A stretch of 64,000 nucleotides of DNA from CAWHYG01 sp963833505. GTDB taxonomy: Bacteria; Eisenbacteria; RBG-16-71-46; CAIMUX01. Below the pieces are notes generated by a model. The model did not search any database, was not told the origin of the DNA, and saw only the letters and a program-made list of their open reading frames with translations. Where the stretch lies: contig CAWHYG010000005.1 in NCBI GenBank assembly GCA_963833505.1, positions 620,001 through 684,000 on the forward strand. The letters run 5' to 3'. This document shows, one piece after another, positions 8,703 to 19,286 of the stretch. The translations under genes were made by a program, and so were the position numbers. The first letter of the stretch is position 1, and each line of letters opens with the position of its first letter.

Positions 8703-9389
8703 TCAGGCGGCGATGAGCAGCACGGCAAAGAGTACGAGCCAGACGCCGTCCAGGAAGTGCCAGTACATGCTGAGATAGCGCACGCCGTCGTATGAAGGAC
8801 GACCCGGCCGCCTCGGAATCGCTCGAACCGTCGCGATGCCGAGCGGAATCAATCCGCCGATGACGTGCAGGCCGTGCAAACCGGTCAGCATGTAAAAGGT
8901 GAACCCGTACAGATTGGATTGTGCGGCCAGGTGTTGCCCGACGAGCAGGTGGGCCCAGTTGAGCGTCTGGCTGACCAGGAATCCGATTCCGAGCAGGGCC
9001 GTGGCCCCGAGCCAGCGGGCCAGAGCCCTGGTCCGAGCCCACCGGGCGCTCGAGAGCGCCAGCTTCATCGTGACGCTGCTCAAGAGGAGAATCACCGTGC
9101 TGATCCAGAGCCCGCCAGGCAGCCGTGGACTGCCGGGAGGCGGCCACTGGTGGGCGCGCAGCCGCACGACCAGGTAGCCGACCAGGCTTGCGGTGAAGAG
9201 AACGCCCAGCGCCACGAGAAAGATGATCATGCCGAGCGTGCCGGCGGAGCTGGCCAGCGACTGGCCGGGACCTTTCCCCGCAGTGCCTGACTCCGGACCA
9301 GGCAGCTCGGACAGCTCCCCGTCCGTGGCTGTTGGCCGCGGCCCCGGCTTCGTGTCGGGGCCGCCGTTCGGCGAGAGCCTTTCGCTCAT
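8703..9389 (-). CDS. ctaE: Cytochrome c oxidase subunit III (second copy, last gene of the operon)
   Basis: The product has 228 residues. A polar Pro/Gly-rich N-terminus of about 45 residues precedes five predicted membrane helices. Subunit III signatures are VSQTLNWAHL, FYMLTGLHGLHVIGG and SMYWHFLDGVWLVLF. It is a core but non-catalytic subunit of the haem-copper oxidase in the cytoplasmic membrane. The ATG overlaps the stop of the subunit IV gene (ATGA), so translation is coupled. With the subunit III gene at 9826 this makes two subunit III genes flanking subunit IV. Whether both products enter one complex cannot be told from sequence. Confidence 0.88.
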   Translation of the reverse strand: MSERLSPNGGPDTKPGPRPTATDGELSELPGPESGTAGKGPGQSLASSAGTLGMIIFLVALGVLFTASLVGYLVVRLRAHQWPPPGSPRLPGGLWISTVILLLSSVTMKLALSSARWARTRALARWLGATALLGIGFLVSQTLNWAHLLVGQHLAAQSNLYGFTFYMLTGLHGLHVIGGLIPLGIATVRAIPRRPGRPSYDGVRYLSMYWHFLDGVWLVLFAVLLIAA

Positions 9390-9757
9390 GGCTGCATGCC
9401 CGGAGCGTAGCCGGGGATCAGATCGGGCTGGTAGGACCGGGTGTCGGTGAGGGCCAGTCCGACGAAGAGCAGCACGAAAAGAAGCGCGCCCAGGAAGATG
9501 ATCGCGTTGATCGGGCGGTCATAGCGGAGATGCATGAAGTAGAGCGCGACCAGCCCGGCCTTGGTCGTGGCGATGCCGAGGGCCACCCAGAGGCCCAGGC
9601 TTCCCAGGTTCAGGTGGGACGCGGCGACGGTGACCCAGGTCAGCGTGGCCAGGGCGATCCAGACGCCCGCCAGCAGCTTGAGCGGAAGGACGTGGGCGCC
9701 CAATCCTGCGCCCGAGCCGGCCTCCGCCTCGTTTCCATGTTGCTCGTGGGTCGACAA
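9386..9757 (-). CDS. ctaF: Cytochrome c oxidase subunit IV (caa3/quinol-oxidase CyoD-like)
   Basis: The product has 123 residues with three predicted membrane helices (LLAGVWIALATLTWVTVAA, LWVALGIATTKAGLVALYF, AIIFLGALLFVLLFVGLAL), and the short FMHLRYDRP motif after helix 2 is typical of this small subunit. The start is TTG, supported by an AAGGAGAAG ribosome-binding site about seven bases upstream; no in-frame ATG would keep helix 1. It sits between the two subunit III genes and overlaps the downstream one by four bases. Confidence 0.85.
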   Translation of the reverse strand: MSTHEQHGNEAEAGSGAGLGAHVLPLKLLAGVWIALATLTWVTVAASHLNLGSLGLWVALGIATTKAGLVALYFMHLRYDRPINAIIFLGALLFVLLFVGLALTDTRSYQPDLIPGYAPGMQP

Positions 9758-9825
9758 CTCTCGTCTTCTCCTTCATGGCTGAGCCCGGCGGTTTCAGCCT
9801 ATCCACCCGGATTTCAACCGGGCCG

Positions 9826-10821
9826 TCAACGAATCAGGTAAAGCAGGGGGAACAGATAGATCCAGATCAGATCGACCAGATGCCAGTACAACACGGCGAA
9901 GTCGACCGGAGCGAAATAGTCGCTGCCGAATTCGCCGCGAATGGCCCGCACCAGCACCCACGTGAGAGCGATCATCCCGGCGATCACATGGATTCCGTGC
10001 AGGCCGGTCATGAGAAAGTAGATCCCGAAGAAGATCTGCACGTTGCGCGGTCGTTCGGTCTCCTCGGCTTCCCGGAGGCCCGCCGCGGTCGAAGGATGTG
10101 CCAGGCCCCGCGGTCCCGTGGCCGCCGGTCCGATGTTCGAGTGCACGTCCAGGGGGTTCGATGCGGCCTTGGCCGGGGCCGCTGTCCCACCGGCAATCCC
10201 GCCGGAGCCGGCCGCGCCGGGCTTGACCGTGGCGCCGGGCCCGATCGTCCCGGACCGCGTGCCTCCCTCGACAGGTGTTGCGCCGCCTTCAGCCGGTTTG
10301 ACCGTTGCGCCGGATTCGACGGTTGCGACGGCCCCGCCGTGCTCGCCCGCAGTGGCACCTGATGGGCTGACCACACCGGCATGTTCCGCGCCCCCAGCAG
10401 CCGCGCCGGCGGCTCCCATCTCCGCTTCCAACCCATGCGGCCGGAAGTGCCGTCCCCAGAGAAGTCCGTGCTTCCACTTGTGCTCATACTCGATGCCCTT
10501 GATCCCCAGGAACGTGCAGCCGCAGACCAGCGTGGCCAGCAGCAGGACGATCAGCAGGCGCCTCTGATTCATCTGCGCCGCGCGAACGGCCCAGGCCGCG
10601 GTGAAACTGCTCAGGATAAGCACAAGCGTGTTGATCCCGCCCAGGGTCTTGTCCAGGAACTGGTGCGCGTAGACGAAGATCTCCGGGTGGTTGGCCCGGT
10701 AGACGGCATAGGCGCAGAACAGGCCGGCGAAGAGCAGGATTTCGGTTGAGAGGAAGAGCCACATTCCCGTCTTGCCGGATTCGTACTGCTGGCGGGGCGT
10801 GTCGAAGTGGTGCGCCAGAAT
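9826..10821 (-). CDS. coxC: Cytochrome c oxidase subunit III with a long Gly/Ala-rich loop
   Basis: Helices 1-3 (GMWLFLSTEILLFAGLFCAY, ILSSFTAAWAVRAAQ, LIVLLLATLVCGCTFLGIKG) and the C-terminal helices (FFGIYFLMTGLHGIHVIAGM, VDFAVLYWHLVDLIWIYLF) are standard subunit III. Between them lies about 115 residues of Gly/Ala/Thr-rich repeats absent from ordinary homologues. The first ATG (10764) would cut off the conserved N-terminus HHFDTPRQQYESGKTG, which is encoded in frame right up to the coxA stop at 10840. The only near-cognate codons are ATT at 10821 and CTG at 10818, so a non-ATG start or reinitiation after coxA is likely. I give the ATT position; the start is uncertain by up to 57 bases. Confidence 0.85.
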   Translation of the reverse strand: MLAHHFDTPRQQYESGKTGMWLFLSTEILLFAGLFCAYAVYRANHPEIFVYAHQFLDKTLGGINTLVLILSSFTAAWAVRAAQMNQRRLLIVLLLATLVCGCTFLGIKGIEYEHKWKHGLLWGRHFRPHGLEAEMGAAGAAAGGAEHAGVVSPSGATAGEHGGAVATVESGATVKPAEGGATPVEGGTRSGTIGPGATVKPGAAGSGGIAGGTAAPAKAASNPLDVHSNIGPAATGPRGLAHPSTAAGLREAEETERPRNVQIFFGIYFLMTGLHGIHVIAGMIALTWVLVRAIRGEFGSDYFAPVDFAVLYWHLVDLIWIYLFPLLYLIR

Positions 10822-10839
10822 GTGTCGGGTTCCGGGTGC

Positions 10840-12522
<1,683 letters not shown>

Positions 12523-12541
12523 GGGCACCCCCGGTTCGTCG

Positions 12542-13526
12542 TCATTGCAGGGTCTTCAAGAAAGCGATGATGTTGTCGATCTCCTTGTCGGTGATCCGGC
12601 CCTGGTAGGTCGGCATCACCGGCTCGTAGCCTCGGACAACCTTGGCCGCCGGAGCCAGGATCGACTCGCGCACGTAATTCTCGTCGGCCATGACGCTGGT
12701 GCCGTCGGAAAGCGGCACTTGATGGCCGAATACGCCCTTGAAGCTCGGTCCCACCAGGCGGCTGCCGTCGATCGTGTGACAGCTCGCGCACCCGCGGGTC
12801 TTGTACAGGTGCAGCCCGGCTTCGGGCGGGGGAAGGTGCTCGGCCTGGCTGGCCGCGTTGGCGAGCCATTTCTCGTAGCCGCCCGGCTCGTGCACGAAGA
12901 CGCTGGAGAGCATGTCCGAGTGGCCGGCGCCGCAGTATTGCGTGCAATAGATGGGGAACTGGCCGACGACCGTGGCCTGGAACCACATCTCGGTTGTACC
13001 GGCCGGGAACGACGTCCTTCTTGATCCGGAAGGTCGGGATGAAGAGGCTGTGGATCACGTCCTCCGAGGAGAGCACCAGGCGGACCGGAGTTCCGATCGG
13101 GACGTGCAGCGTCGCGTCCGTGTAGCCGTTGGGATAGGTGAACTGCCAGGCCCATTTCTGCGCGTGGACCTGGATGTCGAGCGCGTTTTCCGGCGGCACG
13201 GTCATGTCCAGATAGCTGCGGAATCCGAAGATGAAGATGAGAATGACCAGACCGAGAGGGATCAAGCTCCAGGCCAGCTCGAGCGGCGTGTTGTGCGTGG
13301 CGGTCTTGACCGCTTCCACGCCGGGACGCCGGCGATACCGGAGGACGAACCAGGTCATGAGAAAGACGACCAGGAGAAAAAAGACGATGGAGATGGCCAG
13401 GATGAAGTTGAACAGCCGGTCCACCTGCCCCGCCGAGGTCGAGGCCTCGACCGGCATCCAGAAGTGAGGGGCGGTCTGGCCCAGAAGCCCCGCGCCGGCG
13501 GCGATGGCGGCGTTTGCGCCGATCAT
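12542..13526 (-). CDS. ctaC: Cytochrome c oxidase subunit II fused to cytochrome c, interrupted by a frameshift
   Basis: The ATG at 13526 overlaps the SCO stop (ATGA). The first frame gives a two-helix subunit II (FNFILAISIVFFLLVVFLM; LAWSLIPLGLVILIFIFGF) and part of the CuA domain up to FRIKKDVVPGRYN. The rest follows in another frame from about 12995: MWFQATVVGQFPIYC, the CuA ligands CTQYCGAGHSDM, then a fused class I cytochrome c with haem motif CASCH and distal MPTYQG. One missing base near 12994-12999 (GGTACAACC) explains the break. Restored, it is a normal caa3-type subunit II. Since the rest of the operon is intact and the oxidase cannot work without CuA, an assembly error is as likely as real inactivation. 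Confidence 0.88.
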
Positions 13527-15088
13527 GGCGTCTCCACGGTCTTGCGCGCCGTCTTCGTCCGGCGCTCGCGGCTCCAGAGGAGGCCCAAGGTTCCGGCCAG
13601 GACCAGTGCCGTCAAGGCGCCGAAGATCCGGACGATGTTGGTCGCCATGGGGGTGTAGCGTCCCGATTGTGGATCGTAGTGATAGCAATAGAGGATGATC
13701 CGATCGACGGTCGATCCGATCTTCCCCTTGGAGGCTTCGAGGAGCGCCAGGCGGAACGTCTGCTGTTCGTACTCGACGCCATAGAGATAGCGCGCCAGGC
13801 GCCCGTCGGGCGTGCAGACGAACGTGGCGGCGGTGTGTATGTACTGCTGGTGGACGGGATCATACCGATAGCCGAAGCCGACCGCTTGGGTCAAAGCCTC
13901 GATGTTCTCTTCCGACCCGGTGAGAAAGCGCCAACCCGCTTCGGTCCCGGGACGGCCGTAGGACGAGAGGTAGCTTGCCTTCTTCGCCTTCGCCAGGGCC
14001 GGCGTCTCGGAGGGATCGAAACTGACGGTCACGTTGACGTATTCCCGGCCGAGATTCCAGTTCAAGGCCTTCATGCCCTCGACCACGCCGTTCAGGACGA
14101 GCGTGCAGAGCATGGGACATCGGAAGTAGACGAGGTTGAGGATGACCGGCCGCTTTCCGTCGAAGCAATCGCCCAGGCGCACCGTCTCGCCGTTCTCGTC
14201 GCGGAAGACGAGATCCAGGGGAACCCGGTCGTTCAGGTGCTCGGTGATGCCGATCCCCTCCAGCTCTTTCGGGGTCTGGTCGGCGGCGGTGGGAGAGATG
14301 CTCGTTCCAGCCGTGCTCGTTCCGGTCGCCGGAGCTTGCGACGTGCCCGGATCCGGCGCTGAAGCCGTTGGAGACGTGCTCATTCCAGGCCTCGGAGCCG
14401 GCGAAGGGCTGTTCGCCGAGTCGCCCTGAGCGAACGCGATGGAAGGAAGAAGCCAGCGAATGGCCCGGAGTGGGTGCGGACTCGGAGTCGCTTGGGATGT
14501 CTGAAAGCCGGCGCGGGCATGCGCCGTGCCGGGTCGCCCGTCCGGAGAACCGGCGGCAGGGCCTGCCTGCGGGGGTGAGACCGATTGCGCCGCGGAACGC
14601 ACTGGCGCACGGGAGGGCGCTGCGTCCGAAGAGCCCGCCGGTCTGGCCGGCGGAGCGCCCGGCGAAGGGCCTGCTGGTCGGGTTGCCGGCGAAGCGGCCG
14701 GTGCGGTCGAGCTTCCCGGCGCCGGCGAACTCGGCGGTGTGGTCGAGCTTCCCGGCGCCGGCGAACCCGCGGGCGGCGAAGCCACGGGGATCCGGCCCTG
14801 CTCCCGGACCACCAGCTCCATCGCCCGCTCGATCGGGACGGCCACCTGGCCGCGCGCGGAATCGATCCAGCGATAGTCGTTCAGCAGATCCTGCTGATGC
14901 GTCCGGAGCGAGTCCAGCTCGGCCGGAACCTCCGCATAGACTTTCACGGAGCGTTCCGACTCCTCGGCCTGGTAGAAGACCGATTGCAGAAAGACGATGA
15001 TGACAAAGACGAGTGATGCCCCGACCACGGCGACGACCAAGGTCATCATCGCCCGGGGATCCTCGCTCTTGTGCGTCTGGTCAGGCAT
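13523..15088 (-). CDS. SCO1/SenC copper chaperone fused to a small membrane protein
   Basis: The product has 521 residues from the ATG at 15088 (a TTG two codons earlier is less likely). Residues 1-90 form a single-helix membrane protein (AMMTLVVAVVGASLVFVIIVF, then DYRWIDSARGQVAVPIERAMELV), a module normally encoded by its own small gene next to SCO genes in ACIII/oxidase clusters. Residues about 95-285 are Pro/Ala/Ser-rich and contain what looks like an old signal peptide (LRAIRWLLPSIAFAQG). Residues about 290-480 are the thioredoxin-fold SCO domain with the copper ligands CPMLC and the distal His in YIHTAATF. A C-terminal helix follows (IFGALTALVLAGTLGLLW). It delivers copper to the CuA site of subunit II, encoded next. 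It overlaps actF upstream by 8 bases. Confidence 0.9.
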   Translation of the reverse strand: MPDQTHKSEDPRAMMTLVVAVVGASLVFVIIVFLQSVFYQAEESERSVKVYAEVPAELDSLRTHQQDLLNDYRWIDSARGQVAVPIERAMELVVREQGRIPVASPPAGSPAPGSSTTPPSSPAPGSSTAPAASPATRPAGPSPGAPPARPAGSSDAAPSRAPVRSAAQSVSPPQAGPAAGSPDGRPGTAHARAGFQTSQATPSPHPLRAIRWLLPSIAFAQGDSANSPSPAPRPGMSTSPTASAPDPGTSQAPATGTSTAGTSISPTAADQTPKELEGIGITEHLNDRVPLDLVFRDENGETVRLGDCFDGKRPVILNLVYFRCPMLCTLVLNGVVEGMKALNWNLGREYVNVTVSFDPSETPALAKAKKASYLSSYGRPGTEAGWRFLTGSEENIEALTQAVGFGYRYDPVHQQYIHTAATFVCTPDGRLARYLYGVEYEQQTFRLALLEASKGKIGSTVDRIILYCYHYDPQSGRYTPMATNIVRIFGALTALVLAGTLGLLWSRERRTKTARKTVETP

Positions 15089-16280
15089 TTTCAAACGCCA
15101 GGGATTCGGACAACCGGGGATCGCGCAGCGGCACCAGCGACGTCCGGCGGAGGCGCCAGGCCGTCCCCGCCACGAAAAGGCCCCCGATGCCGATCGCCGT
15201 GGTCAGATCCAGCAGATGGACGGGAACACGGTTCGGGCTCACGGCCGGCATGACCAGCCAGTAGACGTCGACGTAGTGCATGAAAAGAACCCAGGCCGCC
15301 ATCGGGCCGAAGAGCTTCGGGCGCCGCTTCACGAACCGCGGCAGCAGGTAGAGAAAGGGCAGGACAAACTGGCCGAAGAGGAGCAGCAGGCTGACGGCGG
15401 TCCATCCGTGCTGCTGTCGGATCAGATAGAACCGGGTCTCCTCGGGGATGTTCGAGTACCAGATGAGCATGTACTGCGAGAAGGCGATGTAGGCCCAGAA
15501 GATCGTGAAGCCGAAGACGAGCTTGCCCAGATCGTGATAATGCTCGTCGGTCACTCCGCGAAGGCGCCCCGACCGCTGCAAAAGCGGCGTCGCGATGGAA
15601 AACAGGGCCAGAAAGCCGAGGAAGCTCCCGGCGAAGTAGTAGACGCCGAAGATCGTGCTGTACCAGCTCGGGTCCACCGACATGAGAAGATCGAAAGCGG
15701 CGAAGTTCAGGGTGAGGGCGAAGAGAAGCATGCCGGGGGCGCTGGCGCTCTCCATCCGCCGCGTCAGGTCGACCTCTCCGGTCCGGTCCTGGGTCGTGGA
15801 GCGGCTCCAGAAGTAGCGGGCCAGGATGATCCACACCAGGAAGAACACGCCCCAACGAACGGCGAAGAACGGCAGGTTCAGGTACTTGAGCTTGGCCGCG
15901 ATTCCCGGATCCGTCGCGGACCCGCCGGCCCAGGGATAGATCTCCCGCAATCCGAGGAGGATCGGAATGAACAAGACGGCGAGAAGCGGCAGGTTCCCGG
16001 CGATGCTCTCCGCGAGGCGACGCACGACCACGCTCCAGCCGGCGCGGGTAAGGTGCTGCAGGAGCACGAAGAAGAGCGCGCCCAGGGAGAGGCTGAGGAA
16101 GAACGCGAAGGCCACGAGGTAGGACTGAAGGGCGCGCGCCATCCCGCCGCCCGTCAGCGCCAGGCCGGCGCTCGCCCCCAGGCCGAGGATCCCGGCGATT
16201 GAGCCGGCGCGGGCGATCGCAGGGGCCAGCCGCCCGAGATCGGTTCCAAGGTCGCTCGGATCGATGTTGATGGCTCGCAC
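15081..16280 (-). CDS. actF: Alternative complex III subunit ActF (quinol:cytochrome c oxidoreductase membrane subunit)
   Basis: The product has 399 residues and about ten membrane helices. GTG at 16280 is chosen because AAAGGAG lies about ten bases upstream and the frame then begins just past the actE stop. Family features include LKYLNLPFFAVRWGVFF, LLMSVDPSWYSTIFGVYYFAG, YHDLGKLVFGFTIFWAYIAFSQ and FMHYVDVYWLVMP. ActF is an NrfD-like membrane protein related to ActC that contributes to the quinol-binding membrane part of the complex. It is the last act gene before the SCO/cox genes. Confidence 0.92.
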   Translation of the reverse strand: MRAINIDPSDLGTDLGRLAPAIARAGSIAGILGLGASAGLALTGGGMARALQSYLVAFAFFLSLSLGALFFVLLQHLTRAGWSVVVRRLAESIAGNLPLLAVLFIPILLGLREIYPWAGGSATDPGIAAKLKYLNLPFFAVRWGVFFLVWIILARYFWSRSTTQDRTGEVDLTRRMESASAPGMLLFALTLNFAAFDLLMSVDPSWYSTIFGVYYFAGSFLGFLALFSIATPLLQRSGRLRGVTDEHYHDLGKLVFGFTIFWAYIAFSQYMLIWYSNIPEETRFYLIRQQHGWTAVSLLLLFGQFVLPFLYLLPRFVKRRPKLFGPMAAWVLFMHYVDVYWLVMPAVSPNRVPVHLLDLTTAIGIGGLFVAGTAWRLRRTSLVPLRDPRLSESLAFENA

Positions 16281-16294
16281 CGTTCCGGCTCCTT

Positions 16295-16969
16295 TCAATG
16301 CAGGGTCGCCCGCGTGTCCGGAGGGACGTCCGCGGGCGTTGCGTGCTGGCTGCGCTGGAGGGCCCGGACGTATGCCACGATGGCCCAGCGATCGGCGACC
16401 GGAATCTGCGGCCCGTAGGCGGGCATGTTGCGGATTCCGTTCGTGACGGTGTTGAAGATGTGTCCCACCGGACGCCCGGTGACGAGATCGGAAGTCAGGT
16501 TGCTGGGCGGAATCCAGGTTCCTTCCTGCAGGCGATCGGCGCGGGCATTCACGATTCCATCGCCCGCGCCTCCGAGGCCGTGGCAGGGCGAGCAGTAGAT
16601 GTTGAAACGCGCCTGCCCGCGCTTCAGAAGCTCCGGCGTCAGAGCGACCGGGAGCTTCTCCGTCCAACCCGCCGCGGTCCGGCCCAGCGTGTAGGCCGAA
16701 TCGAGGTCGGCGCGGCCGTAGGCGACCGCTCCCTCGACCGCCGGACGCATCGCCCGCCCGTCGGCGAAGAGCAGATTGGCCCGCTGGGTCTTGAACTTCG
16801 GTTGTTTGTCCATGTCCGGGACGATCTGGAGCCGGGTGTGCGCGGTGTGCGTGACGCGCGCTCGCGCGACCAGCGCGAGAGGGATGAACGACCAGACCGT
16901 CAGCACGATGACGGCCGGGACGACCCAGTTGGGCAGGCGGCCCTTTCTTCGCCCCGCGGATGGCGCCAT
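16295..16969 (-). CDS. actE: Alternative complex III monohaem cytochrome c subunit ActE
   Basis: The product has 224 residues. An N-terminal membrane anchor (NWVVPAVIVLTVWSFIPLAL) is followed by the DMDKQPKFKTQR segment typical of ActE. A class I cytochrome c domain carries CSPCH and a likely axial Met in NMPAYG. It should carry electrons from the ActA/ActB module toward the caa3 oxidase on the periplasmic side. The ATG shares one base with the actD stop (TGATG), indicating coupling. Confidence 0.92.
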   Translation of the reverse strand: MAPSAGRRKGRLPNWVVPAVIVLTVWSFIPLALVARARVTHTAHTRLQIVPDMDKQPKFKTQRANLLFADGRAMRPAVEGAVAYGRADLDSAYTLGRTAAGWTEKLPVALTPELLKRGQARFNIYCSPCHGLGGAGDGIVNARADRLQEGTWIPPSNLTSDLVTGRPVGHIFNTVTNGIRNMPAYGPQIPVADRWAIVAYVRALQRSQHATPADVPPDTRATLH

Positions 16970-17679
16970 CACTCCGGCTCCTCCTCGATCTTCTCGACGT
17001 GCGTGCTTCCGAGGCATTCGAGGAATTCCCGCACCCGATCCAGATGGAAGCCTGCGTTGTCCGCCTCGATGCTGATGAAGAAGCGGTCCTGGGTGGCGCG
17101 CCGGAACCGGTCGCTCCGGAAGAGAGGATGATAGTACTGGGGCAGCAGGTTCATGGCCAGCATGCCGAGAAAGGCGCCGAGAGCGGCGAAGAGAACGGTC
17201 AGCTCGAAGAAGACGGGAATGCTGGGCGGGAGCGCGAAATAGGGCTTGCCGCTGACCATGTACCGGTAGTTGACCGCGTTCATCCACCACTGCATGAGCA
17301 GCGCGAGCCCGCCTCCGGTCAATCCTCCGGCCAGGACCAGAAACGGCAGGCGCGTGGACCGGATGCCCATGGCGTCGTTGAGCCCGTGCACCGGGAACGG
17401 CGTATGCGCATCCCATTTGCGGAACCCGGCGTCCCGGACCTGTTCCGCCGCCAGGAGAAGATCCTCCGCGGATCGAAACTCAGCCAAAACGCCCCAGACA
17501 CCCGGGGTCTCGGCCGAATCTCCCTCACGAGAGCCCGAATCGAGAACGCCGGCGTCGGAGCTCCGCGCGGCCTCGGACCCCCCTCCGGCGCCATCGACGG
17601 GCGCAAGGTGATCTTCGGCCTCGGGTCTGCCTCCGGCGCCATCGACCGGTAGAGGACGGTCTTCGTCCGGCCGGCTCAT
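16969..17679 (-). CDS. actD: Alternative complex III subunit ActD (DUF3341)
   Basis: The product has 236 residues. The conserved part starts at about residue 62 (VLAEFRSAEDLLLAAEQVRDAG), with two membrane helices around 110-190 and the LPQYYHPLF motif. This is the DUF3341 signature of the complex III-associated two-helix subunit. The first 60 residues are an acidic, repetitive extension in which VDGAGG occurs twice in a near-duplicated block; this is not part of the family. The ATG overlaps the actC stop (ATGA). Confidence 0.9.
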   Translation of the reverse strand: MSRPDEDRPLPVDGAGGRPEAEDHLAPVDGAGGGSEAARSSDAGVLDSGSREGDSAETPGVWGVLAEFRSAEDLLLAAEQVRDAGFRKWDAHTPFPVHGLNDAMGIRSTRLPFLVLAGGLTGGGLALLMQWWMNAVNYRYMVSGKPYFALPPSIPVFFELTVLFAALGAFLGMLAMNLLPQYYHPLFRSDRFRRATQDRFFISIEADNAGFHLDRVREFLECLGSTHVEKIEEEPE

Positions 17680-19181
17680 CGGCGTGTCCCTTCCAGGAGC
17701 TCGCGGCAGTGGCTGACCTCATGCTGCCGCGGAATGTCGCCCCAGTAGTCGCCCAGCCCCCGGTGGCCGGCCCGCTGCAGATGCGCCTGGGGCATGACGC
17801 TCTTCACTTCGGCCATCGCCACCATCGGCAGATACCGCAGGAAAAGAAGGAACAGCGTGAAGAAGAGGCCGAAGCTGCCCGCCAGCGTAAGCCCGTCCAC
17901 CCAGGTCGGTTTGTAATAGCGCCAGGCCGACGGCAGGAAGTCGCGGCTGAGCGAGGTCACGATGATCACGAAGCGCTCGAACCACATCCCGGCGTTGACG
18001 AACATCGCGATGATGAAGAGCAAAAGCACGTTGGTCCGCACCTTCTTGAACCAGAGAGCCTGGGGAGCGACCACGTTGCAGCCGATCATGATCCAGTAGG
18101 CCCAGGCATAGGGGCCGAGCGCGCGGTTGAGAAACGTGAACCGCTCGAACGGATCGCCGCTGTACCACGACATGAAGAACTCGGTCCCGTAGGCGAAACC
18201 GACCATGGATCCGGTGGCGAGCAGGATCTTCCCCATGTTCTCCAGGTGCCGGAGGGTGATGAGCTCCTTCAATCCGAAGAACTGCCGGGAGGGGATCAGG
18301 AGGGTCAACACCATGGCGAACCCGCCGAAGATGGCCCCGGCGACGAAATAGGGGGGGAAGATCGTGGTGTGCCACCCCGGCAACTGGGACGTGGCGAAGT
18401 CGAAGCTCACGACCGAGTGGACGCTGAGGACAAGCGGCGTGGCCAGGGCGGCGAGCAGCAGATAGGCGACTTCATACCGGTGCCATTGCCGGTTCGATCC
18501 GCGCCAGCCGAAGGAGAGCAGCCCGTAGACCAGGGATCGGACCTTGGTCGTGGCCCGATCGCGGAGCGAGGCCAGGTCCGGGATCATGCCCATATACCAG
18601 AACATGAGCGAAACCAGCATGTAGCTGGAGACCGCGAAGAAGTCCCACAAGAGGGGGCTCCGGAACTGCGGCCACAGCTTCATCGTGTTCGGAATCGGCA
18701 GGACCCAGAAGAGCAGCCAGGGGCGTCCCACGTGGATCGTGGGAAACAGCAGCGCGCAGATGACCGCGAAGATCGTCATGGCCTCGGCAAATCGGTTGAT
18801 CGCGGTCCGCCACTTCTGGCGGAACAGGAACAGGATCGCCGAGATGAGCGTCCCGGCGTGGCCGATCCCGACCCAGAAGACGAAGTTGGTGATGTCCCAG
18901 GCCCATCCGACCGGGCTGTTGTTGCCCCAGACTCCGATGCCGCGGGTGAACAGGTAGCCGATCATGGCCAGGAGGACCACCGTCATCGTGGTGGAGATCC
19001 CGAACGCGATGTACCAGGCGCGAGGAGGCCGCGGCCGCTCGACGACGCCGCAGATCTTGTCGGTGACCGTGGTCAGATCGTTCGTCCCGATGACCAGCGG
19101 TTGCCGGATGGACGGGTCGGACCGGGTCGTGGCGTCGACCGGGTTCGCCAGCACGCCGGCGCTGATGCCGTCAGTCGTCAT
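17676..19181 (-). CDS. actC: Alternative complex III NrfD-like membrane subunit ActC
   Basis: The product has 501 residues and about ten membrane helices. It is a polysulphide-reductase NrfD family protein with characteristic ActC segments VFWVGIGHAGTLISAILFL, FPTIHVGRPWLLFWVLPIP and SRDFLPSAWRYY. In the solved ACIII complexes this subunit binds menaquinol next to the iron-sulfur arm of ActB. A 105-base spacer separates it from actB, the largest gap in the act block; I see no terminator there. Confidence 0.94.
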   Translation of the reverse strand: MTTDGISAGVLANPVDATTRSDPSIRQPLVIGTNDLTTVTDKICGVVERPRPPRAWYIAFGISTTMTVVLLAMIGYLFTRGIGVWGNNSPVGWAWDITNFVFWVGIGHAGTLISAILFLFRQKWRTAINRFAEAMTIFAVICALLFPTIHVGRPWLLFWVLPIPNTMKLWPQFRSPLLWDFFAVSSYMLVSLMFWYMGMIPDLASLRDRATTKVRSLVYGLLSFGWRGSNRQWHRYEVAYLLLAALATPLVLSVHSVVSFDFATSQLPGWHTTIFPPYFVAGAIFGGFAMVLTLLIPSRQFFGLKELITLRHLENMGKILLATGSMVGFAYGTEFFMSWYSGDPFERFTFLNRALGPYAWAYWIMIGCNVVAPQALWFKKVRTNVLLLFIIAMFVNAGMWFERFVIIVTSLSRDFLPSAWRYYKPTWVDGLTLAGSFGLFFTLFLLFLRYLPMVAMAEVKSVMPQAHLQRAGHRGLGDYWGDIPRQHEVSHCRELLEGTRR

Positions 19182-19286
19182 CGGATTCGCCTTGAGTGCC
19201 GGGCGCCATTCCGTCGGGCGTCATTCTCCTGCCTCGATCGCCGCGCCGCGTCGGCGCGGACTCCGGCCCGGCCGTCAGGAAGGAGG

